This document shows, piece after piece, positions 1 to 7,809 of a stretch of DNA of 11,894 bases. Below the pieces are notes generated by a model. The model did not search any database. It worked only from the letters and a program-made list of their open reading frames with translations, and was not told the origin of the DNA. How positions within the stretch are numbered: position 1 is the first letter of the stretch; every line of letters starts with the position of its first letter. The DNA lies in assembly GCA_947072715.1 (NCBI GenBank), contig CAMTJB010000014.1, forward strand, positions 1 through 11,894, read 5' to 3'. The DNA comes from an uncultured Fusobacteriaceae bacterium (GTDB taxonomy: Bacteria; Fusobacteriota; Fusobacteriia; Fusobacteriales; Fusobacteriaceae). The position numbers and the translations under genes were made by a program.

Positions 1-59
1 ATAAAAACTTATAAAATGTTCTAATATAGTTTATTTTTTTAAAAAATAAATTAAAAATA

Positions 60-91
60 TTGACATTGACGAGTAGAGGAGGGTTTATAAT
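60..91 (+). promoter_or_regulatory. Candidate promoter of the cut operon
   Basis: A consensus -35 hexamer TTGACA lies at 60-65. A -10 candidate is either TTTATA at 84-89 (18-base spacer) or a perfect TATAAT at 86-91 (20-base spacer). The 59 bases upstream are almost pure A/T and could act as an UP element. TTGAC is directly repeated (60-64 and 66-70), which could also be an operator half-site pair. It is the only promoter-like sequence I see ahead of the first gene. The spacing is not ideal, so this is tentative. Confidence 0.45.
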
Positions 92-120
92 TAAAGTACT
101 TTAGAATACAAATTTTAATG

Positions 121-125
121 GGAGG
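121..125 (+). promoter_or_regulatory. Ribosome binding site that sets the transporter start at GTG 133
   Basis: GGAGG at 121-125 sits 7 bases before the GTG at 133. The in-frame ATG at 118 has no Shine-Dalgarno upstream and would place this GGAGG inside the coding sequence. The GTG is therefore the better start. Confidence 0.7.
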
Positions 126-132
126 ATTAACT

Positions 133-1239
133 GTGTCTGAAATTTTAATGGAGATCAACGAAAAAAAAGTTGATAGCGCTAGTTTAATTAAAAAGAAAAT
201 GAAAAGTAATTTTTTTAAAAGAGGAGTATCGATAGCCCTATTTTCAGGAATTTCATATGGACTATATACTGCACTTTTGATTATGGGGATGAGTAAAGGA
301 GTTTGGAGTGATTGGTATGGAATTAATAGTACTGGACTTTCAGCATTTGTAATTATTTATTTATTAGCAGCTTTAGGAAATGCTATTAATGATACTTGTA
401 GTGCTTTTTGGGCAGTGGGGAATGCTATAGTTCAAGGGAAGTTTAAAGATTTATTAAAATGTTTAAATTCAAGACCAGGGAGAATAATTATGGTGGCTGC
501 TTTTGTAGGAGGACCAATTGCTGGAACAGCATATGTCGTTGCTCTACAAATGGCAGGATCTATAGTCGTTCCTATTTCGGCACTGTGTCCTGCAATAGCT
601 GCCGTTTTAGGGAAGATTTTTTACAAACAAGCTATTAATAAACGTATGGCTTTAGGTATATTTATTTGTGTTTCAGCTAGTTTTTTAATTGGAAGTACTG
701 GAATGAATGGCGGATTTTCTAAAACCATTTTTTTAGGATTATTAATAGCACTAGTAGCAGCAATAGGATGGGGATTTGAAGGTTGCGTTGCAGGATATGC
801 TTCTGCAATGGTAGACCCACAAATTGGAATTTGTATACGTCAATTATCCTCAGGGATTGCTAATCTATTTATAGTTTTACCTATATTAGGAATAATGGCT
901 GGTGGTTTAGATATTTCTCTAAATTTAACAATGCAAGCTTTTGGAAGTTCATCATCTATGTTTTGGTTTATGTTAAGCGGGTTGGCAACTTTTTTAACAT
1001 TTATGGCATGGTATGCAGGGAATAGTATGTGTGGAGCAGGATTAGGGACGGCATGTAACGGAACTTATTCATTCTTTGGTCCATTCTTTTGTTGGTTAAT
1101 ATTAGGTATTATGAATGGTATGGAAGGTTGGACATTACCTATGGTGGCATGGATAGGAGCAGTAATAATGATGTTAGGAATACTTATAATAGCTATGAAT
1201 CCATTAGATTTATTTAAAAATAAGGAGGTATTTGAATAA
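133..1239 (+). CDS. DMT/EamA-like membrane transporter, candidate choline or amine carrier
   Basis: An integral membrane protein of 368 residues from the GTG at 133, chosen for its GGAGG 7 bases upstream. An ATG at 118 would add five residues but lacks a ribosome binding site. A short charged cytoplasmic N-terminus is followed by about ten hydrophobic segments rich in Gly and Ala. The protein ends in a short charged tail. Topology, length and composition fit the drug/metabolite transporter superfamily (10-TM EamA-like), though I do not recognise a named member. It is the first gene of the operon, only 1 base before the next start at 1241, so it should be co-expressed with cutC. Uptake of choline or export of trimethylamine is inferred from position alone. 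Confidence 0.7.
   Translation: MSEILMEINEKKVDSASLIKKKMKSNFFKRGVSIALFSGISYGLYTALLIMGMSKGVWSDWYGINSTGLSAFVIIYLLAALGNAINDTCSAFWAVGNAIVQGKFKDLLKCLNSRPGRIIMVAAFVGGPIAGTAYVVALQMAGSIVVPISALCPAIAAVLGKIFYKQAINKRMALGIFICVSASFLIGSTGMNGGFSKTIFLGLLIALVAAIGWGFEGCVAGYASAMVDPQIGICIRQLSSGIANLFIVLPILGIMAGGLDISLNLTMQAFGSSSSMFWFMLSGLATFLTFMAWYAGNSMCGAGLGTACNGTYSFFGPFFCWLILGIMNGMEGWTLPMVAWIGAVIMMLGILIIAMNPLDLFKNKEVFE
1222..1228 (+). promoter_or_regulatory. Ribosome binding site for the small winged-helix gene
   Basis: AAGGAGG lies inside the 3' end of the transporter gene. It is 12 bases from the ATG at 1241 and only 3 bases from a TTG at 1232. Neither spacing is ideal. ATG 1241 is preferred because 3 bases is too close for initiation. 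Confidence 0.55.
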
Positions 1240-1240
1240 A

Positions 1241-1507
1241 ATGAAACCATTAAACTATGCTATTTTAAAATATTTTACTGCTATATCAGAAGCAGCATCA
1301 GTAAAGGAAGTTATGGAATTTTTAAGGGAAGACTATAGTAAGCATAAAGGATTTAATAAAAATTCAATAAATAATGCATTAATGACTGCAGAAGCAAATG
1401 GATTAATTGAAGAGGTAAGTTTTAAATTAGATGATAATGAAGATTTATTAATTTTTTATATAGCAAATGAAGAAAGTAAAAAAACTATAAATAGTTATAT
1501 AAAATAG
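1241..1507 (+). CDS. Small probable winged-helix protein, function unknown
   Basis: An 88-residue soluble protein from ATG 1241 (91 residues if the TTG at 1232 is used). I do not recognise its family. The predicted pattern is three helices: residues about 3-15, 19-31, and a third around SINNALMTAEANGLI that resembles a recognition helix. A hydrophobic beta-hairpin (about 57-75, with DDNEDL at the turn) and a final short helix follow. This order fits a small winged-helix fold of the PadR/MarR type, so it may be the local DNA-binding regulator of the cut operon. It lies between the transporter and the first shell gene and is translationally linked to the transporter. A non-DNA-binding role is equally possible. 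Confidence 0.55.
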   Translation: MKPLNYAILKYFTAISEAASVKEVMEFLREDYSKHKGFNKNSINNALMTAEANGLIEEVSFKLDDNEDLLIFYIANEESKKTINSYIK

Positions 1508-1516
1508 TTATATAAA
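1491..1516 (+). repeat. 13-bp perfect tandem duplication across a stop codon
   Basis: The unit ATAGTTATATAAA occurs twice head to tail (1491-1503 and 1504-1516). The TAG stop of the preceding gene (1505-1507) lies in the second copy. It looks like a recent slippage duplication that extends the gap before the first shell gene. No function is apparent. Confidence 0.6.
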
Positions 1517-1542
1517 AATAAATATTTTAGGAGGAATCTGAA

Positions 1543-1839
1543 ATGAAATATTATGGAAATGAAGCTTTAGGACTAGTTGAAACAATTGGTTTGGTTCCTG
1601 CACTTTTAGCAGCAGATAAAATGTTGAAAGCTGCTAATGTTGAACTTGTTTCTTATGAAAATGTGGGCTCAACTCTTGTTACTATAATTGTAAAAGGTGA
1701 TGTTGGAGCAGTTTCTTCAGCTGTAGAAGCAGGGGCAGCAGCAGCAGAATCTATTGGGACGTTAACAGCTAAAAATGTGATGCCAAGACCAATAAAACAA
1801 GTTGGAAATATTGTATCTGTTCATGACGTTGATCGATAA
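1543..1839 (+). CDS. BMC-H hexameric microcompartment shell protein
   Basis: A 98-residue single BMC-domain (Pfam BMC) protein that should form flat hexamers in the shell facets. Visible hallmarks are the opening strand EALGLVET, the helix AADKMLKAANV with the edge lysine (Lys29) that packs hexamers side by side in PduA-like proteins, the GDVGA turn, and a terminal MPRP motif. The predicted central pore loop is Gly42-Ser43-Thr44, different from the Gly-Gly-Gly of two later paralogues. A strong AGGAGG at 1529-1534 sits 8 bases before the ATG. It is the first of five BMC-H genes in the operon. Confidence 0.95.
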   Translation: MKYYGNEALGLVETIGLVPALLAADKMLKAANVELVSYENVGSTLVTIIVKGDVGAVSSAVEAGAAAAESIGTLTAKNVMPRPIKQVGNIVSVHDVDR

Positions 1840-1859
1840 AAAGGAGTTGAGGATTAAGA

Positions 1860-2159
1860 ATGATGAATTATGAAGCAATTGGTTTAATTGAAACTTTTGG
1901 ATTAGTTTTTGCTTTAGAAGCAGCAGATGCTATGTGTAAAGCAGCAGATGTAGAATTGATTGGTTATGCAAACGTTGCATCAGGATATATATCAGTTATT
2001 GTAACTGGGGATGTAGGAGCATGTTCAGCGGCAGTTGAAGTGGGAAGTGATGTTGTAAAAAAAATGATAGGTGGAAATTTATACAGTTCAGTAGTTATAG
2101 CAAGACCCCATGAAGATCTTCGTAAAATAATAGAAAAATATGCTTTGGAAAGTATATAA
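1860..2159 (+). CDS. BMC-H hexameric microcompartment shell protein
   Basis: A 99-residue single BMC-domain shell protein. It shows the initial YEAIGLIET strand, the AADAMCKAADV helix with edge lysine Lys27, GDVGA, and the ARPHEDL motif near the C-terminus. The predicted pore loop is Ala40-Ser41-Gly42 followed by an aromatic Tyr43, unlike its neighbours. It carries Cys26 and another Cys after GDVGA. Two adjacent ATGs (1860, 1863) are possible starts; GAGGA at 1849-1853 is 6 or 9 bases away, so the choice is open by one residue. It follows the first BMC-H gene by 20 bases, and the pair probably makes a mixed facet. Confidence 0.95.
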   Translation: MMNYEAIGLIETFGLVFALEAADAMCKAADVELIGYANVASGYISVIVTGDVGACSAAVEVGSDVVKKMIGGNLYSSVVIARPHEDLRKIIEKYALESI

Positions 2160-2170
2160 CTAAATTAATA

Positions 2171-2177
2171 AAGGTGA
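2171..2177 (+). promoter_or_regulatory. Ribosome binding site setting the start at ATG 2186
   Basis: AAGGTGA matches the anti-Shine-Dalgarno and lies 8 bases before the ATG at 2186. An in-frame GTG at 2174 is embedded in this site and would have no ribosome binding site of its own. Confidence 0.6.
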
Positions 2178-2185
2178 AGAAAGAT

Positions 2186-3670
2186 ATGAATATAATAGAT
2201 AATGATTTACTTTCTATGCAAGAAGCACGAATTCTTGTTGAAAATGCATGTTGTGCTCAAAAAAAAATATCTATATTTTCACAAGAGAAATTGGACGAAA
2301 TAATTCAAGGTATGTTGTATGAAATTGAAAAATATACTGAGGAATTAGCAGAGGATTCATATGAAGAAACAGGTTGTGGAAAATATGAAGATAAAATAAT
2401 AAAGAATAAATTTATTAATACATATTTAAAGAAAAATTTAAATAATATGAAATGTGTAGGTCTTATAGAAAACGATAAAATGAATAAAACTTTAAACATA
2501 GGTATTCCTATAGGAGTAATTGCTGCTTTCATATCGGAAATTAGTCCTGTATCAACTATTATTTATAAAACTATACTAGCTATTAAATCTGGAAATCCAA
2601 TTATATTTGCTTTGAATCCTAGAGCTAAAAATGTAATGAAAAAAACTTTGGATATTTTAATAAAAAAAGGTGAAAAATTAGGTGTTCCAGAGGGAAGTAT
2701 TTCATATTTAAGTAGAATTTCTATGAATGGTTCTAAAGAACTTATAAATCATGAAGGAACATCTTTAATATTAAATACAAGAGTATGTGAACTCTTACCA
2801 GAAATTAATAAATCTGGAAAATTATTAATTTATGGAGAAATGGGAAATGCACCTGTTTTTATAGAGAAAACAGCAGATATAAAAAAAGCTATTAGAGATA
2901 TTATGATTAGTAAAAGTTTTGATTATGGAATAATGCCAGGAACAGAACACTCTGTAGTTGTGGATAAATGTATTGCAGAGGAAGTTAAAATAGAATTTCA
3001 AAAAAATAATGCTTATTTTATGAAAAAAGAAGAAGCAGAACAATTAATAAAAATTTTATTTGATAAAAATGGTGGATTTCAAAAAGAGTTCATAGGAAAA
3101 TCACCACAATTTTTAGCTAGAAAAGCCAATTTTAAAATAAATGAAAATATAAAATTGTTAATTTCAGTTCAAGAATATGTTTCTTTAAATAACTCTTATT
3201 CTAAAGAAAAATTATGTCCGGTTATATCTTTCTATGTGGAATCAGATTGGGAAGATGCTTGTGAAAAATGTATAGAATTGCTATTAAATGAAAAACAAGG
3301 TCATACTTTGATTATTCATTCTAAAGATGAAAATGTAATAAATAATTTTATAATGAAAAAACCAGTTGGAAGAATTTTAATAAATACTCCAGGAGTTTTT
3401 GGGAGTATAGGAGGAACAACCAATTTATTTCCAGCAATGACTTTGGGAAGTTCATTAATAGGAAAAGGAATCTCTTCTGATAATATTTCTCCGATGAATT
3501 TAGTTTATATTAGAAAGGTTGGTTATGAAACAAGAAATATTGATGATTTTTTTAAAAGTTTAGAATGTAATGAAAATAGAGAGTTGAGTATAAAAGAAAT
3601 TCTAAAAGACGATCCAGAGTCTATAAATAAATTATTAAAAAAAATATTAAAAAAAATATTAGAAAATTAG
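2186..3670 (+). CDS. Catalytically degenerate acylating aldehyde dehydrogenase homologue (CutB/EutE-like fold)
   Basis: A 494-residue protein from ATG 2186, homologous along its full length to the intact acetaldehyde dehydrogenase at 9113-10558. Shared landmarks include FSQEK, EETG, YEDKIIKN, GVIA, STxIYKT, IEKTA, TTNL and a DNISP-type C-terminal block. Residues for catalysis are gone. The catalytic Cys in VICASEQ of the active copy aligns with IMPGTEH here, leaving Pro251. The cofactor-site ATGG becomes NTRV (Thr198-Arg199-Val200). STNPT becomes EISPV. The reading frame is intact with no stops, so the protein is probably made and maintained. The C-terminus is a Lys/Leu/Ile-rich amphipathic helix typical of an encapsulation peptide. 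It lies 13 bases before cutC. I infer a structural or adaptor role inside the compartment, not enzyme activity. Confidence 0.85.
   Translation: MNIIDNDLLSMQEARILVENACCAQKKISIFSQEKLDEIIQGMLYEIEKYTEELAEDSYEETGCGKYEDKIIKNKFINTYLKKNLNNMKCVGLIENDKMNKTLNIGIPIGVIAAFISEISPVSTIIYKTILAIKSGNPIIFALNPRAKNVMKKTLDILIKKGEKLGVPEGSISYLSRISMNGSKELINHEGTSLILNTRVCELLPEINKSGKLLIYGEMGNAPVFIEKTADIKKAIRDIMISKSFDYGIMPGTEHSVVVDKCIAEEVKIEFQKNNAYFMKKEEAEQLIKILFDKNGGFQKEFIGKSPQFLARKANFKINENIKLLISVQEYVSLNNSYSKEKLCPVISFYVESDWEDACEKCIELLLNEKQGHTLIIHSKDENVINNFIMKKPVGRILINTPGVFGSIGGTTNLFPAMTLGSSLIGKGISSDNISPMNLVYIRKVGYETRNIDDFFKSLECNENRELSIKEILKDDPESINKLLKKILKKILEN
3634..3667 (+). repeat. 12-bp in-frame tandem repeat in the encapsulation-peptide codons
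   Basis: ATTAAAAAAAAT occurs twice in perfect tandem (3634-3645, 3646-3657), followed by a diverged partial copy to 3667. It encodes the repeated LKKI of the C-terminal helix of the degenerate aldehyde dehydrogenase. Each copy contains an A8 run. Gain or loss of a unit would change the helix by four residues without a frameshift. Confidence 0.7.
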
Positions 3671-3683
3671 GAGGGAATAATAA

Positions 3684-6227
3684 ATGGAAATTCATGACTT
3701 TATAGAAAAATTTATTAATAGTGCTAAAAATATGTCATCAGAAGAAAGAGAGGCTTTACTGAAAGTATTTGAAGGAGTTTCTAAAGAAATAGTAAAAAAA
3801 GAAATGGAACTAAATAACAATAGTTGTGTTGGAAATAATGTGGAAATTCCAGAAAATATAACAGAACGGCTAGCAAAATTGAAAAAAAATTATTTAACAC
3901 ATATTCCAAGTATAACAATACATAGAGCAAAAGTTATGACCAAAATAGCAAAAGAAAATCCAGGGATTCCCAAATCAATATTAAGAGGAAAATCTTTTAA
4001 ACATTGCTGTGAAACAGCTCCATTAGTAATTCAAGAAAATGAGCTTATAGTAGGAGCTCCAAATGGTGCTCCTAGGTCAGGTGCATTTTCTCCTGACATT
4101 GCTTGGAGATGGATGGAAACAGAAATAGATACTATTCATAAAAGACCTCAAGACCCATTTTATATTTCAGAAGAAGATAAAAAAATTATGAGAGAAGAAT
4201 TATTTCCTTTTTGGAAAGGTAAATCTGTAGAAGAATCTTGTGAGGATCAATATAGAGAAGCTGGTGTGTGGGAACTTTCAGGAGAATCTTTTGTTTCAGA
4301 TTGTTCTTATCATGCTATAAATGGTGGGGGAGATTCTAATCCTGGTTATGATGTGATTTTAATGAAAAAAGGAATGTTGGATATAAAAAAAGAAGCAGAG
4401 GAGAAATTATCACTTCTTAAATATGAAAATCCAGATGATATAGATAAGATATATTTTTATAAATCAATAATAGATACAGCTGAAGGAGTAATTATATATG
4501 CAAAGAGAATGTCAGATTATGCATATGAACTTGCACAAAAAGAACTAAATCCAAAAAGAAAAGCAGAATTATTAAAAATTTCAGAAGTAAATGCAAGAGT
4601 TCCAGCTAATAAACCTAGAAATTTTTGGGAAGCAATACAATCAGTTTGGACAATAGAATCACTTTTAATTGTAGAAGAAAATCAAACTGGAATGTCCATA
4701 GGACGTGTGGATCAATATATGTACCCTTATTTTAAAGAGGACATTGAAAATGAAAAAATAACTCCATTTGAAGCCTTTGAATTGGCTGGTTGTATGCTCA
4801 TTAAAATGTCTGAGATGATGTGGATAACAAGTGAAGGAGGGTCTAAATTCTTTGCAGGATATCAACCATTTGTAAATATGTGTGTAGGAGGTGTAACAAG
4901 AGCAGGAAGAGATGCGACAAACGATTTAACTTATTTGCTGATGGATGCAGTGAGACATGTAAAAATATATCAGCCAACATTAGCTTGTAGAATACACAAA
5001 TCATCTCCACAAAAATATTTGAAAAAAATAGTTCAAGTTATAAAAGCTGGAATAGGATTTCCTGCATGTCATTTTGATGACGTACATATAAAAATGATGT
5101 TAGCAAAAGGAGTTTCAGTAGAGGATGCAAGAGATTATTGTTTGATGGGATGTGTTGAACCTCAAAAATCCGGAAGACTATATCAATGGACTTCAACAGC
5201 ATATACTCAATGGCCTATTTGTATTGAATTAGTATTAAATAATGGAGTTCCAACATGGTATGGAAAAAAAGTTACTCCTGATTTAGGTAATATAGACAGA
5301 TTTGAAACTTATGAAGAGTTTGAAGCTGCGGTTAAAGAACAGATAAACTATATAACGAAATGGTCAAGTATTGCCACTGTAATATCTCAAAGAGTACATA
5401 GAGAAATTGCACCTAAACCATTGATGTCCTTAATGTTTGAAGGGTGTATGGAAAATGGAAAGGGAGTTGAAGCTGGAGGTGCAATGTATAATTTTGGACC
5501 TGGAGTCGTATGGAGCGGTCTAGCAACATATGTTGATTCCATGGCGGCTATAAAAAAATTAGTTTTTGAAGAGAAAAAATATACATTAAAAGAAATAAAA
5601 GAAGGGTTAAATAAAGATTTTATAGGATATGAAAAATTGAGAAAAGATTGTTTAAATGCTCCAAAATACGGAAATGATGATGATTATGTAGATTATATAG
5701 CAGCTGAATTAATTAATTATACAGAGAATGAACATAGAAAATATAAAACTTTATATTCAACATTAAGTCATGGAACTTTATCAATATCAAATAATACTCC
5801 TTTTGGTCAATTGTTAGGAGCAACTCCTAATGGAAGGAAAGCTTGGACTCCATTATCTGATGGAATTAGTCCAACACAAGGAGCGGATAAGTGTGGTCCT
5901 ACAGCAATAATAAAATCAGTTTCTAAAATGGCTTGTGATAGTATGAATATAGGTATGGTACATAATTTTAAATTAATTTCTGGTCTTTTAGAGACACCAG
6001 AAGGAGAGAATGGAATCATTACTCTATTAAGAAGTGCTTGTACATTACAATTAGGAGAAATTCAATTTAATTATTTAGATAATGAAACATTATTAGAAGC
6101 ACAAAAACATCCAGAAAATCATCGTGATTTGATAGTGCGTGTAGCTGGATATAGTGCATATTTTGTTGAATTATGTAAGGATGTTCAGGATGAAATTATA
6201 AGTAGAACAGTATTAAAAGAATTTTAA
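3684..6227 (+). CDS. cutC: Choline trimethylamine-lyase, glycyl radical enzyme
   Basis: Cleaves choline to trimethylamine and acetaldehyde by glycyl radical chemistry inside the microcompartment. At 847 residues it is the short form of CutC. The active site is complete. The thiyl Cys490 and base Glu492 lie in MGCVEP, Tyr209 and Asp217 in the [10 protein letters not shown] segment, and Thr503 and Tyr507 in the [10 protein letters not shown] segment. The glycyl radical Gly822 lies in VRVAGYSAY. All sit one position beyond the published Desulfovibrio alaskensis CutC numbering as I recall it. These residues separate it from pyruvate formate-lyase and glycerol/propanediol dehydratases. Residues 1 to about 50 are an extra helical, charged segment before the core, probably the encapsulation signal. 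The start is fixed by AGGAGGG at 3669-3675, which overlaps the stop of the upstream gene. Confidence 0.97.
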   Translation: MEIHDFIEKFINSAKNMSSEEREALLKVFEGVSKEIVKKEMELNNNSCVGNNVEIPENITERLAKLKKNYLTHIPSITIHRAKVMTKIAKENPGIPKSILRGKSFKHCCETAPLVIQENELIVGAPNGAPRSGAFSPDIAWRWMETEIDTIHKRPQDPFYISEEDKKIMREELFPFWKGKSVEESCEDQYREAGVWELSGESFVSDCSYHAINGGGDSNPGYDVILMKKGMLDIKKEAEEKLSLLKYENPDDIDKIYFYKSIIDTAEGVIIYAKRMSDYAYELAQKELNPKRKAELLKISEVNARVPANKPRNFWEAIQSVWTIESLLIVEENQTGMSIGRVDQYMYPYFKEDIENEKITPFEAFELAGCMLIKMSEMMWITSEGGSKFFAGYQPFVNMCVGGVTRAGRDATNDLTYLLMDAVRHVKIYQPTLACRIHKSSPQKYLKKIVQVIKAGIGFPACHFDDVHIKMMLAKGVSVEDARDYCLMGCVEPQKSGRLYQWTSTAYTQWPICIELVLNNGVPTWYGKKVTPDLGNIDRFETYEEFEAAVKEQINYITKWSSIATVISQRVHREIAPKPLMSLMFEGCMENGKGVEAGGAMYNFGPGVVWSGLATYVDSMAAIKKLVFEEKKYTLKEIKEGLNKDFIGYEKLRKDCLNAPKYGNDDDYVDYIAAELINYTENEHRKYKTLYSTLSHGTLSISNNTPFGQLLGATPNGRKAWTPLSDGISPTQGADKCGPTAIIKSVSKMACDSMNIGMVHNFKLISGLLETPEGENGIITLLRSACTLQLGEIQFNYLDNETLLEAQKHPENHRDLIVRVAGYSAYFVELCKDVQDEIISRTVLKEF

Positions 6228-6283
6228 ATTATTTAGGGATAAATATTTAGAAATTATCTTAGAAAGTTTGGAGAGTTTTATAT

Positions 6284-7237
6284 ATGAATAAAAATCAAAA
6301 TATACTTATTGAACGAAAAGCAATGATTTTTAATATTCAAAAATACAACATGTATGATGGACCAGGAATAAGAACTTTAATTTTTTTTCAAGGATGTCCT
6401 TTACGATGTAAATGGTGCTCTAATCCAGAAGGATTAAAAAGAGAATTTAGAGTTATGTTTAAAAAAAATTTATGCACAGAATGTGGAGATTGTGCTAAAG
6501 TTTGTCCAGTTGGAATTCATCAATTTGATAATTTAACAAAAATTCATACAATTGATAGAAGCATTCAATGTATTGGTTGTAAAAAATGTGAAGAGATTTG
6601 TAATAATTCAGCATTAAGAATTGTAGGTGAGAGTAAAACTATATCAGAACTTTTGGAAATAATAGAATCAGATAGAACTTTTTATGAAACTTCAGGTGGT
6701 GGAGTTACGCTTGGGGGCGGAGAGGTATTAATGCAACCTGAAGCTGCTACTAATTTGCTAATGGCTTGTAAAAATATAGGAATAAATACAGCAATTGAAA
6801 CTTCAGGTTATGCTAAATTAGAAACTATTTTAAAGGTTGCAGAATTTACAGATTTGTTTCTATTTGATATTAAACATATTGATTCAGCGAAACATATGGA
6901 ATGGACAGGAGTTAGAAATGAAGATATATTAAATAATGTAGCTATATTATTGGAAAATAAAAATAATGTTCAAATAAGAATGCCACTTTTAAAAGGTGTT
7001 AATGATCAAAAAAAAGATATTGAAAAAATTATGGAGTTTTTAGAACCTTATAAATCGTATAAAAATTTTAAAGGAATAGATTTGTTACCTTATCATAAAA
7101 TGGGAGTAAATAAATATACACAACTAGGAATGGATTATAAAATAAAAAACAATCCAAATTTAAGTGATGAAGAATTAGATAACATAGAAAATTGGATTAA
7201 AAATTATGATTTAAAAGTTAAGGTTATTCGTCACTAA
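6284..7237 (+). CDS. cutD: Choline trimethylamine-lyase activating enzyme, radical SAM
   Basis: A 317-residue radical SAM activase that would install the glycyl radical on CutC Gly822 using SAM and an electron. The radical SAM motif CxxxCxxC is Cys38, Cys42, Cys45. It is followed by a ferredoxin-like insert with two CxxCxxCxxxC sets (Cys64/67/70/74 and Cys96/99/102/106) for two auxiliary [4Fe-4S] clusters, as in activases of the glycerol dehydratase/CutD group. The SAM-binding GGGEV motif follows. YNMYDGPGIRT just before the cluster is characteristic of glycyl radical activases. GGAGAG at 6270-6275 sits 8 bases before the ATG. A 56-base gap separates it from cutC; I see no terminator there. 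Confidence 0.96.
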   Translation: MNKNQNILIERKAMIFNIQKYNMYDGPGIRTLIFFQGCPLRCKWCSNPEGLKREFRVMFKKNLCTECGDCAKVCPVGIHQFDNLTKIHTIDRSIQCIGCKKCEEICNNSALRIVGESKTISELLEIIESDRTFYETSGGGVTLGGGEVLMQPEAATNLLMACKNIGINTAIETSGYAKLETILKVAEFTDLFLFDIKHIDSAKHMEWTGVRNEDILNNVAILLENKNNVQIRMPLLKGVNDQKKDIEKIMEFLEPYKSYKNFKGIDLLPYHKMGVNKYTQLGMDYKIKNNPNLSDEELDNIENWIKNYDLKVKVIRH

Positions 7238-7261
7238 GTGTTTTTTAACGAGGTATAGCTT

Positions 7262-7429
7262 ATGAAAGATATATTAAAAGATAAAAAAATAGAAGAAATA
7301 AAAATACCAGATGTACTGAAAGGAAAAAAATATAATTGTTATGAAAGTAGTAATAAAATTACTGAAGAAATAAAAAGAAAAGAATTTTTAGAACTTGTTA
7401 ATAAAATTATTATAAGCTTAAAAAATTAG
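7262..7429 (+). CDS. Unrecognised 55-residue protein between cutD and the shell genes
   Basis: A short reading frame with ATG at 7262, GAGGT at 7250-7254 placed 7 bases upstream, and a TAG at 7427-7429. It fills most of the gap between cutD and the next shell gene, which has its own AAAGGAGG. The protein is Lys/Glu/Ile-rich with a single Cys (in YNCYES). It ends in KEFLELVNKIIISLKN, a predicted amphipathic helix that resembles the encapsulation peptides on the other enzymes here. It has no signal peptide or membrane segment and I do not recognise the family. It might be a small cargo or assembly factor. Position and ribosome binding site argue that it is real; the short length and AT-rich composition leave doubt. 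Confidence 0.6.
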   Translation: MKDILKDKKIEEIKIPDVLKGKKYNCYESSNKITEEIKRKEFLELVNKIIISLKN

Positions 7430-7453
7430 ATACTGGAAATAAAGGAGGCTATT

Positions 7454-7753
7454 ATGAAACATGACGCATTAGGAATGATAGAAACAAAAGGGTTAATAGG
7501 AGCAATAGAGGCTGCAGATGCAATGGTAAAGGCCGCTAACGTATGTTTGATAGGAAAAGAACATGTGGGTGGTGGCTTAGTGACTGTTATGGTTAGGGGA
7601 GATGTTGGAGCTATAAATGCAGCTATAGAAGCTGGGAAAGTAGCTGCAGAACGTGTAGGAGAATTAATTTCATCTCACATCATCCCTAGACCACATTCAG
7701 AAGTTGAAATAATATTACCTTTTTCAAAAGTAAAAATAGAAAATAAATTATAA
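7454..7753 (+). CDS. BMC-H hexameric microcompartment shell protein
   Basis: A 99-residue canonical PduA/CsoS1-like BMC-H protein. It has the [11 protein letters not shown] opening, [11 protein letters not shown] with edge lysine Lys26, a Gly39-Gly40-Gly41 pore loop, VRGDVGA, and [10 protein letters not shown] short charged tail follows the domain. It closely resembles the BMC-H at 8235 across the whole domain, so the two are probably products of a recent duplication and the likely bulk facet proteins. AAAGGAGG at 7441-7448 lies 5 bases before the ATG. Confidence 0.96.
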   Translation: MKHDALGMIETKGLIGAIEAADAMVKAANVCLIGKEHVGGGLVTVMVRGDVGAINAAIEAGKVAAERVGELISSHIIPRPHSEVEIILPFSKVKIENKL

Positions 7754-7809
7754 TATAATTTTTATAAAATTTATTGATTGAAATCAGGTGAAGTTAAGTA
7801 GGAGAAAGT

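Noticed and set aside
30..50. A/T palindrome in the leader as a terminator of an upstream gene.
   Set aside because: It is pure A/T with a one-base centre and no GC stem, so it would not form a stable RNA hairpin. It is better explained as AT-rich leader or UP-element sequence.
2186..3670. Calling the first aldehyde dehydrogenase homologue a pseudogene.
   Set aside because: The frame is uninterrupted at full length, the ribosome binding site and targeting tail are intact, and only active-site motifs are lost. A maintained pseudoenzyme fits better than decay.
3684..6227. The glycyl radical enzyme as pyruvate formate-lyase, glycerol/propanediol dehydratase or hydroxyproline dehydratase.
   Set aside because: The GCVEP segment followed by [10 protein letters not shown], and the [10 protein letters not shown] segment, match choline trimethylamine-lyase at positions consistent with known CutC numbering.
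6228..6283. The gap between cutC and cutD as a regulatory element.
   Set aside because: Fifty-six AT-rich bases with no stable hairpin or promoter match; it holds only the cutD ribosome binding site.
7754..7809. AT-rich inverted stretches between two shell genes as a terminator or promoter.
   Set aside because: No GC-containing stem and no recognisable -35/-10 pair; only the ribosome binding site at its end is convincing.
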